From positions 1,375,618-1,439,617 of the forward strand of contig ML133433.1 of NCBI GenBank assembly GCA_003864495.1: 64,000 nucleotides of DNA, in the 5' to 3' direction. The translations under genes and the position numbers were made by a program. Of the stretch, positions 22,701-32,600 are shown one piece after another (within the stretch, counting starts at the first letter, position 1; each line of letters begins with the position of its first letter). The stretch comes from Nemopilema nomurai (Eukaryota > Cnidaria > Scyphozoa > Rhizostomeae > Rhizostomatidae). The notes under the pieces were generated by a model that did no database searches, was not told where the DNA came from, and worked only from the letters and a program-made list of their open reading frames with translations.

Positions 22701-25700
22701 GACGTCACACTTTAGAACTCCATTCGAGAAAAGCAATGGATCCCTCAGGCAGCTAAGATTGAAATTCCATATAGCACCTGATTGTAAAAACATTGAAATT
22801 TGATACTGTTTTCTTATCCTAAATTTCCTCGTTAGTCTGTTGTTACTCCCCGGAACAAACTTAATTCAAAGAGCACTACATACTGTAAGGTTGACTTTTA
22901 AAGGCCATTTTGATACGCCCCTTTGGGATCGTAGCAAGCTTCTGGTATTCAAGTACTTAAGGTTCACTCAAGCCTTACCATCATTTGCTGGATAAAATGC
23001 ATGAGCCAATTCACCACCCCTGCCATCGAACGGGGAGGCATCGTTGTGGTACTTTCTAGTAAACCTGATCCATATGTCAGGATTATTTTTGTCCTCTGTG
23101 AAATCGATTTCGGTAATTGCCGACCACTTCTTCAACGCGTTTAAAATAGTCTCCTTCACATCCTCGTCTTTGATGTTGTCGTTGTTGCTGTTGGCAATGG
23201 CCCAAGTTAGATTCTAAAAAGGAATACCACAGAGTTGACCGATAAACCCATTCCCGGATGCCATTGTGTACTAGGCGGATATGAGGTTATGGGAAAACAG
23301 CGAATTGCGCTAAAATGGGCACAAATGCAGTCACAATTGTCAGTTTATTGCGTGAGTGCATATTCAACGTGTCTCTCAATATATTCGCTGCTAATTGTAA
23401 TTGCCTCTGCAATGGAAGTAAACAACCCTAGCAATTTATTTAACGCGTAAAAATACTTCTCAGTCTCCTGTTAATACAAACATATTACATATATTGTGCC
23501 TTGTGAAACTTGATTTTCTCTCCCCCGCTTAAAGGGCGTTCACCTAGCACAAACACTCAAGCCAGGCATCAATGCAGAGCTCTGTCACGTGCATCTCGGT
23601 CCAACTGTTCAGGATATGACGTTATACAGAGGTCCCGTAATGATAGCTGCCGAAAAGATAGTTTACTAACAAATACTTTTGAATTACGTTTTCTCTTTTG
23701 GGGTGATGTGGGGGTGTGGATTTAGGCCTCATTACCCCCGATATTTACGGGTTTAAACTTAGCCGACGCAAAAGGGTTTGTTTTAAGAGCACAAACGACA
23801 TTTTATTTCATAAGAAATCCATTAATAGTTAAGGCGTTTACGATGGACTTAGGCCTATAAACGAGGGAGTCCTATTGGATTAATTTTTTCAAATTCAATT
23901 TGACATTCCTGAAGCCAATGATCAACAGAAGATGATCACTCTTAAGCAGTGGCGAAATCAAGCGATTTTCTCTTTGTTTCCCTTAGCTAAAAAGGGTCCG
24001 AGGACTTCGGCTTATTGTATTTTTAGTCCTTGTTTTGAAAGCTCTGTTTCAAATCAAAGAAAACTGTTAGTCGGGGGGTGAGGGAAGGAATAGGTCGTTG
24101 GTTGATAAATAGGTCTGTATTTTGGACACACAAAAACTCTGCGCTTATTAAACGTCTTGAGCAGATTTTGAATGGAAAAATATTCTTGACTGTTTTGCTT
24201 TCATACAACAATGCAAACAAGCCACATACCCTTTTGTTCCAGATAGATCCATGTCTTTTGTACCTCCTCTTCCGCTTCACGCTGTCACTGGGGGAAAAGT
24301 CCGCCATCCCGCAGCGCGGTGACAGAATAAGTTTCTTCGTTGCTTCGTTTAGTGTACCCGTCTCGGGCAATCCACCCATCCTCTGGAGTGCTTTTAACCC
24401 TTCTGCGATCTTCTTCTCGTCCAGGATCGTCCCTTTCCGTGGATCGGGGCGCACTAAATAACCGTATTTTGCGAGGTAGTTCTAAAACAAAGCAAAAAAC
24501 AAAATTAATGGAATGGAATACAACTTAAAACTTTAAGCTAACAGCTAGATGTGAGAAGCACCTTCCTAGCTTTAAGTGTTTTATTGCAAAATCTTATTGA
24601 TTCATCACGTCACGTATGATACATTCACAGCAAGTTGGTCTCCGTCCGTTCAGTAATTGAAATGTTACTTTGATCATTCATGCTACATCCCATGCAAGTT
24701 TTTTATCTGTTTCATGCTTACAGTCGCAGCCTTTACACACTTTTTTTTAAATAATACATTATTTATGGCCGAGCCTCAATATCTTAATTTTGTTCTATTT
24801 TGAAAATATTCTTGCATAACACAAGATATAAAATCGCCTTAAGATCAAAGAAGATTATTAAATATTCTTTGATATGTTGCCTCATAATAAATTACTCACA
24901 CCAGAGTGGCTGAGTGTATTTCAAAATATATATATTTATGTATAGCGTCAAAATAACTGTTGTTTTGCCTCGGGAGAGAACCGAGAGGAGAAATTTAAGT
25001 CTTGAGGAAGGTTGAGCCTAGCATTATTTTTGAAATATCCCTAAGTTTTAGCAATTTGAGCCACCATATTCTTGTAGATTATATTCTTAAAATAAGTGTG
25101 CAATCTTCTAGGAGCCTTGTACTTCGTCGTTTTCTTTATATATTCTTTTACCACAGAGGATGTATTGGTCATTATCGGCAAACGAAAACAACAACAACAA
25201 CTAAAAGATAGGGGTGAACAGCCTTGTGACGTCATTTACAAAGTTCCGTGTTTGTGTTCACCCGAAAGAAGACAGCGTCTTTCAACCACTGATCTACACA
25301 AGACCTTTCACAGAAAACGGAGCGTGATTTCGAGCCCTGCCTTTACCCATTGTCTAGATAGTTGCAAGAGCCTTTTGTTGAAACAAGAACCGCAACACGA
25401 CAGAAACAGTCAGATTTCAAAAGGAATCGTTTTGACGCAGAAAGAGAATCGTTTCTTCACGCTTTTGCGACCCACGATGAATTCACCCCACGCACACACC
25501 AGACTCTGATGTGTAATCTGAGGACGGAAGGAATGTGGAAGCACTATGACGTCATGACAGATTTCCAACACCTTTAAGTCGTTCCGGTTGAAGAAACCTT
25601 TTCATGAGAAGTTCGTTTCTAAAAGGCCTCAAACACCCAAACAAGCATTTTCTTCAAAATCTCCGTCTCTTTATCACGGATTGGCTGTATTCCGGGGTTC

Positions 25701-26219
25701 AAGTGTAATATGTACAGTATTTAAAAATAGATTCGAAATAATTTGAGCATGAGGTGTTCAATTTTAACAGAAGAGGCTGTTTCTCGTTTTAGGGTACGTG
25801 ATTATGGCGCAAATCCCCCCTTTTATGGAATCTGAAATCGAAGATATAGGCATTCGCACATGTGGGAAAGTATCAATGAGGTGGTAAGTAGCAAGTGTAA
25901 AACGCAGGTCATGCAGATTTACAAAACGCGAAAAGCCCTGGCTAATCTAACCTGCGTTTTATTAACCTACACGGCCTGCGTTTTACACCAGCCGGGCGAC
26001 AGGACCCTTCATTAGGGTAGACTCAAGATGATCCCTATGAAACCGTACGAGGATTAGTCTGGGAATAAACCACCGAAGAAAAGCCGTATAAATATGTTTA
26101 CCAACAGATAATAAGAAACTTACAAGTCCTTCCTGGTCGATGTTTGTCGATAAATCAATCGGGAAGCTGTAGAGGGAAGTCGCTTGGACAATAATGAACA
26201 GGACTGCGTATAGGGACAT
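19234..26219 (-). CDS. Matrix metalloproteinase B, complete six-exon gene model (525 aa)
   Basis: Exons 26124-26219, 24230-24481, 22979-23213, 21834-22055, 21209-21497 and 19234-19717 join in perfect phase (1578 nt). They encode a secreted zinc endopeptidase of the MMP (M10A) family acting on extracellular matrix. Signal peptide 1-18; PGBD-like propeptide from about 33 (NYLAKYGYL); canonical cysteine switch PRCGMAD with Cys89; furin site KRKRR 101-105; catalytic domain about 116-269 with structural-zinc residues around His172 and His187; active site HEVGHSLGLDH at 224-234 and Met-turn Met242. After a Pro-rich hinge, a hemopexin domain of four blades runs to about residue 500, bounded by one Cys near each end. 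The C-terminus is a hydrophobic run (IALLLPLLIFFLFW) with no cytosolic tail, which suggests a GPI anchor as in MT4/MT6-type MMPs. Full length is normal for the family. Confidence 0.93.
19748..20271. repeat. 24-bp minisatellite, about 22 copies, beside an MMP-B 3' splice site
   Basis: The plus-strand unit is acaaggtgctagtataagac plus aaaa, 24 bp, with few variants (aacaagg/agcaagg, ctagtat/ccagtat/ctaatat). It lies in the last MMP-B intron, its near end about 30 bp upstream of the exon-6 acceptor. In the gene's sense the unit reads as a pyrimidine tract followed by TATACTAG. Because 24 is a multiple of 3, frames stay open (8-residue ILAPCFCL and LFLSYTST repeats); these are not considered coding. 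Confidence 0.95.
20272..21208 (-). other. Remainder of MMP-B intron 5
   Basis: No exon seen. A CAA-rich stretch lies at about 20310-20375. The donor at the 21209 side is AA|GTATGT. Confidence 0.6.
21209..21497 (-). CDS. MMP-B exon 5: hinge and first hemopexin blade
   Basis: Acceptor tcgattag, donor AA|GTATGT; phase 1 in, phase 2 out. It encodes a Pro-rich hinge (VRDQPATSSPPPEPGNRFD), the first hemopexin Cys (LCLNKVQASV) and the blade 1 core (NKIDAIFRRQWDQKLVAFSGN). Confidence 0.9.
21834..22055 (-). CDS. MMP-B exon 4: catalytic zinc site
   Basis: Acceptor gttttttacag, donor TATG|GTAAGT; phase 1-1. It encodes ELSGDVHYDDDEVF, the zinc-binding HEVGHSLGLDH with its catalytic Glu, the Met-turn SVMNAFY and LHADDIKGAQSLYG, the end of the catalytic domain. 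Confidence 0.95.
22056..22978 (-). other. MMP-B intron 3
   Basis: AT-rich intron of 923 bp. No repeat or extra exon recognised; the open frame continuing upstream of exon 4 is intronic, because the acceptor and phase fix the exon start. Confidence 0.8.
22979..23213 (-). CDS. MMP-B exon 3: first half of catalytic domain
   Basis: Acceptor ctttttag, donor GATG|GTAAGG; phase 0 in, 1 out. It encodes NLTWAIAN, the helix VKETILNALKKWSAIT, IDFTEDKNNPDIWIRF and the structural zinc and calcium ligands in HNDASPFDGRGGELAHAFYP. Confidence 0.93.
23214..24229 (-). other. MMP-B intron 2
   Basis: About 1.0 kb of intron without a supported exon. Short ORFs on both strands have no domain similarity. Confidence 0.75.
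24230..24481 (-). CDS. MMP-B exon 2: propeptide with cysteine switch and furin site
   Basis: Acceptor gctttgttttag, donor AGG|GTATGT; 84 codons, phase 0-0. It encodes NYLAKYGYLVRPD, LKALQRMGGLPETGTLNEAT (peptidoglycan-binding-like fold), the cysteine switch SPRCGMADF, the furin site KRKRR and the mature start YKRHGSIWNKR. Confidence 0.94.
24482..26123 (-). other. MMP-B intron 1
   Basis: About 1.6 kb of intron. No exon or known element recognised. The plus-strand ORF at 25096-25509 has no family similarity and no supporting splice structure. Confidence 0.7.
26124..26219 (-). CDS. MMP-B exon 1: signal peptide
   Basis: The ATG at 26219 starts MSLYAVLFIIVQATSLYS, a signal peptide, then FPIDLSTNIDQEGL up to the donor CTT|GTAAGT in phase 0. 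The frame can be extended upstream only through non-ATG codons, so this ATG is chosen. Confidence 0.88.
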
Positions 26220-26644
26220 CGTGGTGACCAACTCCGGTTCTTTCAGTGGATCTTCTACAAAACTGCCAATAAATAATCTTCTACCAGGTTTTCAGCCTCA
26301 AATTGTCAGTTTTCGTCAACTGTGTTCTCGAACTATGATTTGGACACGCTGCCTCTGAAGTTATTTATTTCTTCGGCGTACCACAGGAATTTTGTTCCCT
26401 TTGTTTGAACAATGAACAATTGAGTCCGCAAATACACCACAGCAGGAACCCGACTTGATTCACAAAGACTGCTTTTGATCCTGTCCAGAAATCAATTTGT
26501 GACCTCATCTTGGGCGGAGTGTTACGTCATTTCAACACAGGAACTGCTAGCGCGAAGGCGTCGTGGAAATCCGATTTGCACCCTCTGCGCGGGCGTTGTG
26601 ATCCGAAAGCGGCATTTAGAAACTAGCATTTCATTCATTTTTCA

Positions 26645-27366
26645 GGCTGGTTTTCATATAACGTATTTCAACGTATTTCATCCCAATACAGGGTTAACGA
26701 TTTTTACGACATATGAAAACTGCAGAACGTATTTCGTCTTAATTCGCCGTAATTCTACCGGAAAAGGCGGTATGCGATCACGTGTCTACAGTGGTCTTTG
26801 GATACAAATATGGCGCGTTATTTCAAATTATTTGGCGACATATAAGACAAGGGCCTAAAAGAAACAGGAAAATCACATATTATGTCAGGCAAAATAAATC
26901 ATAGATTAATGCTGCAGCGCAATTTGATAGTCATTATAGCCATATTGAGAAAGAAGAAAAGAAGAGATTTTCCATGAACGCAAATGGTCTGGCCACTTTC
27001 AAACGCTCATTTAAGAACTGAGGATATATGATGCCATGTTGGAACCAAGGTGTGCATTATCCAGATCGAGAGCTACTTCGTCGAAACAAGATTGGGCTAA
27101 CGTATTTCAACGTTTTTGACGTATTTCTGATTTTCATATAATTCATCGACCGTAATTCGTCTTAATTCGTCGTATATTTTGGGAGAAGCAAAATTTTTTT
27201 ATTACTTCTGATGAGTTATGTTGAGTTACGTTCTATTAGGATTATTTACGTCAGGCAGTTTTCATTAAATTTGGTCGGTTTTTTCATATAACTGAAATAG
27301 CCTTAATTGATCGTAGACTCTGAATTGCGATGAAATACGTCGAAATGCGTTATATGAAGACCAGCC
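26645..27366. mobile_element. Inverted-repeat non-autonomous element (MITE), about 722 bp
   Basis: The left end GGCTGGTTTTCATATAACG then TATTTCAACGTATTTCATC is matched at the right end, in reverse complement, by GGCTGGTCTTCATATAACGC then ATTTCGACGTATTTCATC. The terminal inverted repeats are about 40 bp. The same motif (ttttcatata, cgtaattcgtc) recurs inside, around 27130-27180. There is no transposase ORF. It lies about 0.4 kb upstream of the MMP-B start codon. Target-site duplication is unclear. Confidence 0.8.
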
Positions 27367-29358
27367 TTTAACCAATGGGATATTGGCTTTATCGCATGAA
27401 GGATTTACCAATAAAAATTTCCTAATGGAAACAAAGATAAAAGTTTCTTGATACAAAGCTAAGCTTAGAATGATATGGGATTATTTTATGCCTTAAGCGC
27501 CTAAAGTATCTAAAGATGTTTTAAAATTCAAGTTGCAAAAATTACTTTTATGCTGCACTAATATTTCGTACAAAACAAGCAAATAGTTCCGCGCAACCAT
27601 CCAGCCAAATGAAATAATCTGCCCCTATTCAATGATTCATAAGATCCAACCAGTCGCCTCCTTTAAAGGTTATGGGACATCAAAATTCGTACAGCTGTTG
27701 CATACTAGTAACAAATTTGATAACCGCTTCGAGTCCTAACTACAGTCGACCTGATTACACTCCATGCAATGCAAATCTCGATACAGCATATGGAACTTAC
27801 TTCAGGATAATGACGCTGAAGTTTTACAAGTAGCGAGAACCACTGTTTTCAATATTCTAAATCGATCTGGGAAGCAACACAATTCTAAACACATTTCAAT
27901 TTCCAACAAAAATCTTCTTCATTCGTCATTTGTTATGACATTTTTGACAGCCCATAGGGTAAAGTCTGTGTTCGTTTCATCATATTTGGCGAGCGTGGGT
28001 CCGAAGCCTTTCAAAGGTCGAAGCACGTGCAAAGGCCGCCTGCGACCAATCACATGGTCAGTAGGAGGGGTCACGTGTCAAAGAGAACTGAGAACATATG
28101 AAGAGCGGAGTTGCTCATTCGACACTGTTTGCATGTAAATGGACCTGCTTTGCTACTCTGCAATGACAAGCATTTTCAAACCAAAAAATGGAATCTAACA
28201 TGCCTCATTCATTGGAATATGGACAAATCTTCTTTATGGTAAGTTAATAGCTCTATTTCATTCTCGTGGCAATTATCAACTTAAATCTAGAAAAGCTCAG
28301 TTTAAACCTTTAATATTTGCGAAATTACAGCATCAACACTTTTGTGTAATACAGTTGCTTGAGTAAGTTGTTATCTTAAGCGACTAGGTACTGTCAAAGC
28401 ATAGCCTAGCATACCAGATTGTCTTAAGGTATCGCCTGTTGCCCATGTAGTTATGCGGGTTTCTTTAGTGATTCACGATGTTCTATTCCATCATTTTTTC
28501 TTTCCTGTGCCCACGTGCACGTATTAATGAATGAAGATCTTCCCGCGTAAGCATGCCCACACGTAGCAAATAAGAAAGGTTATAGGTTGACATCTATCCT
28601 ACCTTGTATCGTTAAGAGGCTACGCATGCGCGTAGTTTCACCACTTTATGTCACTTGATATTGACATTCCACGAAAACAGAGTAGAGTGTAGTAGAAATA
28701 GATCAACAGTATGCAGATGACTGACATAGATGGACATGGGAACGAACGAAGAATGACGCAGAAAAATGCCATGGAGATGAAACTGTGGAAGAAACTGTAG
28801 TTTTAACTTTTGACACGTGTGATCGACACAAAGTGGTTTTCCACCGAACGAAAACATGTGACGATGAAGCCTCCTTTGTGCGCACACTGAGATGCTTCAA
28901 CGTTGTGGACAAATAAACATTTGGTTACCAAGTAGCACGACTATATAAGAAGACACCTTCCCGCCTCCGGCTTTCTATATTTGACTAGTTTGTCACTTGA
29001 CATTAAAGGATAATTAAGGAATGACAGCTTTGCGTCAACTTGAAATTTCCAGAGGAGTTGTTATCAGTTCGTGCATTAGCAGCACTCTAAGTGCTGTTTT
29101 ATTAATTAGGTTTCATTGTCAGGCCAAGGTTTTGCCTTCATGTATTCGATGAGGCCACCTTTTAGTTTACAAATACCATCCTTTCAACCCTCAAGTCAAA
29201 CAACCAAATTTACTGTACCACCTGCGACAGGTATTACCGAAGTCTGTGCGCTTTTCAAAAGCTACAGCTTACTAAATGTGGTATTTGCAAAGTGGCATAC
29301 GACGTAATAAAGCTTACCTGCAAATCTCGGCCAGAGACGTGCTCACAATTTCTACAAG
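27367..29358. other. Intergenic interval between MMP-B and the PAN/EGF gene
   Basis: The two genes are divergently oriented. No exon is supported here; the ORFs are short and without domain similarity. The part near 29358 should contain the PAN/EGF gene promoter and 5' UTR, but no core element could be fixed. Confidence 0.5.
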
Positions 29359-29688
29359 ATGCTTCCTCACTGGCTTATCGCCCTTTCTGGCTCGTTTCTT
29401 GCCATGGCCCCCCTTGCTGATTCAAGCATTGTCCGGTTGCCTTGCAAGATGCAAGCCAACTTTGACATCGTCATTGCGAATGTATCACTCGCTGGCAGTG
29501 CTATCGGTACATTCACGAATACGGATCGAAGGCAATGCTGTTTGCAATGTCTCTCGCACGCCCAGTGCAAGTCTCTCAATCACTACAATGACACTGGAGT
29601 CTGCGAGATGTTTTCAGCTGGATTTCTTGCTGTTGTTTCGAAGCTAACAAGCAGGGTAGGGTGGACTTTCATTAGCACCACAAACGAG
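29359..29688 (+). CDS. PAN/EGF gene exon 1: signal peptide and PAN/apple-like domain
   Basis: The ATG has A at -3. It opens MLPHWLIALSGSFLAMAPLA, and the donor GAG|GTATGT ends the exon in phase 0. The PAN-type Cys pattern is complete within the exon. Confidence 0.8.
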
Positions 29689-32600
29689 GTATGTGACTCA
29701 TATTGTTCCATGTGAAATTTACAGAGAGGGTTCGAAAACATCGAACTTGTAATGTAGAACTAGCTTTTGCTAGACCTAGGTCCTAATCTGGGTGCCTTAG
29801 ATAGTTATCAGAGACCAGAAAGATTAACGACTCCACGGCAGGGAACCGAAGGAAGATTTTGCCTTTTAATGTCTTTTAATGCCTTTGTAGGAAGGTTTCT
29901 TGACTCTGGTAGTTTTCCTACATGCAAGATTGAATGTTTCTTCGGAGCAGCAAGTTAACTCAAGTTAAAACTTACCAACAGTGCATTTTTCATTATATGT
30001 CTTAACGCAGAGCCTTTAGGGTTGCATGTGCCTTTTTAGCTTTGTAAACGAGTGAACTTTTACTTTTATCTTTGCAACACGAACTTATAGAAAACCCAGG
30101 TTTTAGATGAATTTAATTGTTGTGATGAGGGGAAAATAAATAGAGACTTTCACCGTTTGTCCAACTGCGCATTGTGGTGCGCATGACGATAGGAACACTG
30201 GCTCATTTGAAAACGTACTATATTGTCAGTTTGTCCCTGATAATGTTTTGTCATTGGTCTTATTCGAGATATTAATGTTCTGATGACGAAACAAGCGCTT
30301 TAGGCAGGTAAAATGGTTTCTGCATATTTGTGCAGTTTGCCAGTGCGAAACTCTAGATTCATCGTGTCCTTCCAGTTTGCCAGTGCGAAACTCTAGATTC
30401 ATCGTGTCCTTCCAGTTTGCCAGTGCGAAACTCTAGATTCATCGCGTCCTTCCTTCAAGACACGAAGATGACTAAAGCTGGATACTGACAACTCTCCGCA
30501 TTCACTCCTGTTTCCAATTTCTTTTCCGCCTTTCTATAGGAGACTCAATAATTGCTGCCATGATTTTTGTGAGGCAACTTTTGTGAGGCAACAGTTTTGT
30601 AATTGGCTAGAATATTACGAACCCCAATGCTTAATTATTCAACAATGTATTCGCACGTGTTTATACTTAAATCTGAACGAAGGTAAGATCTGAGAAAGGA
30701 CATTTCTTGTATATTCCAATCCAATCTTGTGAAATATGCAAATATGCCAGTCTTTTTTATAAGAAGTAGGTTATAAGAACTGGGAGTGTAAATTTGTCAA
30801 AAGATTTCAAAGGCCATGGAACTTCAATAGTTTATAGTTTTAGTTTTACTCTTGCCACTATAGATTGCATGTGATGTGGAGCAAGGCTGTTGAAGGACAT
30901 ACTACATCAGCACTTTCATTAGTTTATCTCTGAATATGATATCTGAAAAAATATCTATGTATGAGATGAAGAGGAAATTCTTTCTGAAGTCTTAAAAAGT
31001 CTGTTTTGTTTTGTTTTACTTTAGGTTACGTGCTGAGTATTTCATAATGAATATTGAACGCAATGCTGAATTTTTTATAAAACGTTTTTCGAATCATATA
31101 TTTTTAAAACAAACAGATGTGTCGAAACTGTTAGCACGACGAAACTGAAAATTTCGATTGCTATTGTTCCTGGTTACATAATCATCGAGGTTCCGTTCTA
31201 AATTAGTAATTGACGTTCGTCAATGTCCTGTGCTCTGACCATAATCTTCTAAAAATAATTCTCTACCTCGTCATCCTTCCATTTGAATCAGAAACCTAAT
31301 TACACGCTTTTTTATATAAGGAAACATTTTATAAGAAACCTACATGTAGAAGGCTGAAATATTTAAAAAACTTATGCTACTTAAAACAAAATCCCTGAGG
31401 AACTTGAAGATGAACAACATGACACTGATGAAGATTTAGACGAAAATGAAAGAGTTTATAATGCAAAAGACCATGATATTGCAAGATACGTGTCTTCTAC
31501 GATGATTGGCATACTGGTAAAGTAATGTGGTTTAACTTCAAGCTAGGGGAATTTCGAGTACTGTACGAAGATGCAAGTGAAGACTACATTACATCGGATG
31601 ATATTAATGGAATAGACACTTTTGAATTTATATCTTCGTTCCAATCTTTTTTATGTTTTTGTTCCTGAGTTCTAGCCACAAGAAAAGGCAAAATTCAAAA
31701 TGTTTATGTTTTCCCTGTTTCTCTACTATTTTTATGGTATTTGATGTGCAGTGAAAATTAAGGAACTTTTAAGGTTCTAAGATCTGATGATTTGAGGTCT
31801 ACGAATAAGGAACTTTTGGAACTTGGCCTTGATGTAGGTTCCTTATAAAAAATGCGTGTAAACACCTTTTTTAAAAGAATATAGTCTATAAGAATATTGA
31901 GGCTCAAAATCAAGAATAATTTGAGATTAACGCCTTCATCAAGACTGAAGTTTCTCATTTTGTATCATTAGACTTGACATTTTAAAATGAAATTCATTAT
32001 TCTGTTTGTTCTTGTTGAAATTTATGATGAAGCCATGCACCAGGCGAAGCCATGCACCATGCATTAGGGCGAATTTACACTTTATGTTAGGAAAGAATAA
32101 TTTAGGGATATTGTTTGGCTCATGCTCGAGAAATTTTTTTGGAAATATTGAAGCTCTTGCAAAGAATTGGGTTTTCATATTAAAAAAGTAGCGGCATATT
32201 TTTGCATCGTTTAATGGATCATGGTGAGACATCATAATCATCACAGAGATATGACAATGGTTCCCTACTTTTTCCTTCAATCTCGACAAGGTGCAAGCTC
32301 TCTTAACTCATCATTGGTGTTGGTAGATGTTACTGGTTTGCATAGGGAAAACCTTTCCATACCAGTCGCTGATGCTTATTTGGTTTTTATTCAGTGGGCT
32401 TACCATAATAAAAAGTCTTCACTGGTTTGTATAACTTGTTTGTTTTGGATTGGAGACAAAATTAAACGCTAACCAAATTGACCGTAAAGTCATTTGACTC
32501 CCCCTGGGTGCCTGTGCCCAGGGTCGCATTTACGAATGCGGGGACCCTGGTCTCAGAGTTGGTTGGTCCCCCTAAAATATGTCAAAGTAGTTTGCGTCGT

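Noticed and set aside
24078..24461. Plus-strand 127-codon ORF
   Set aside because: Antisense shadow of the MMP-B propeptide exon.
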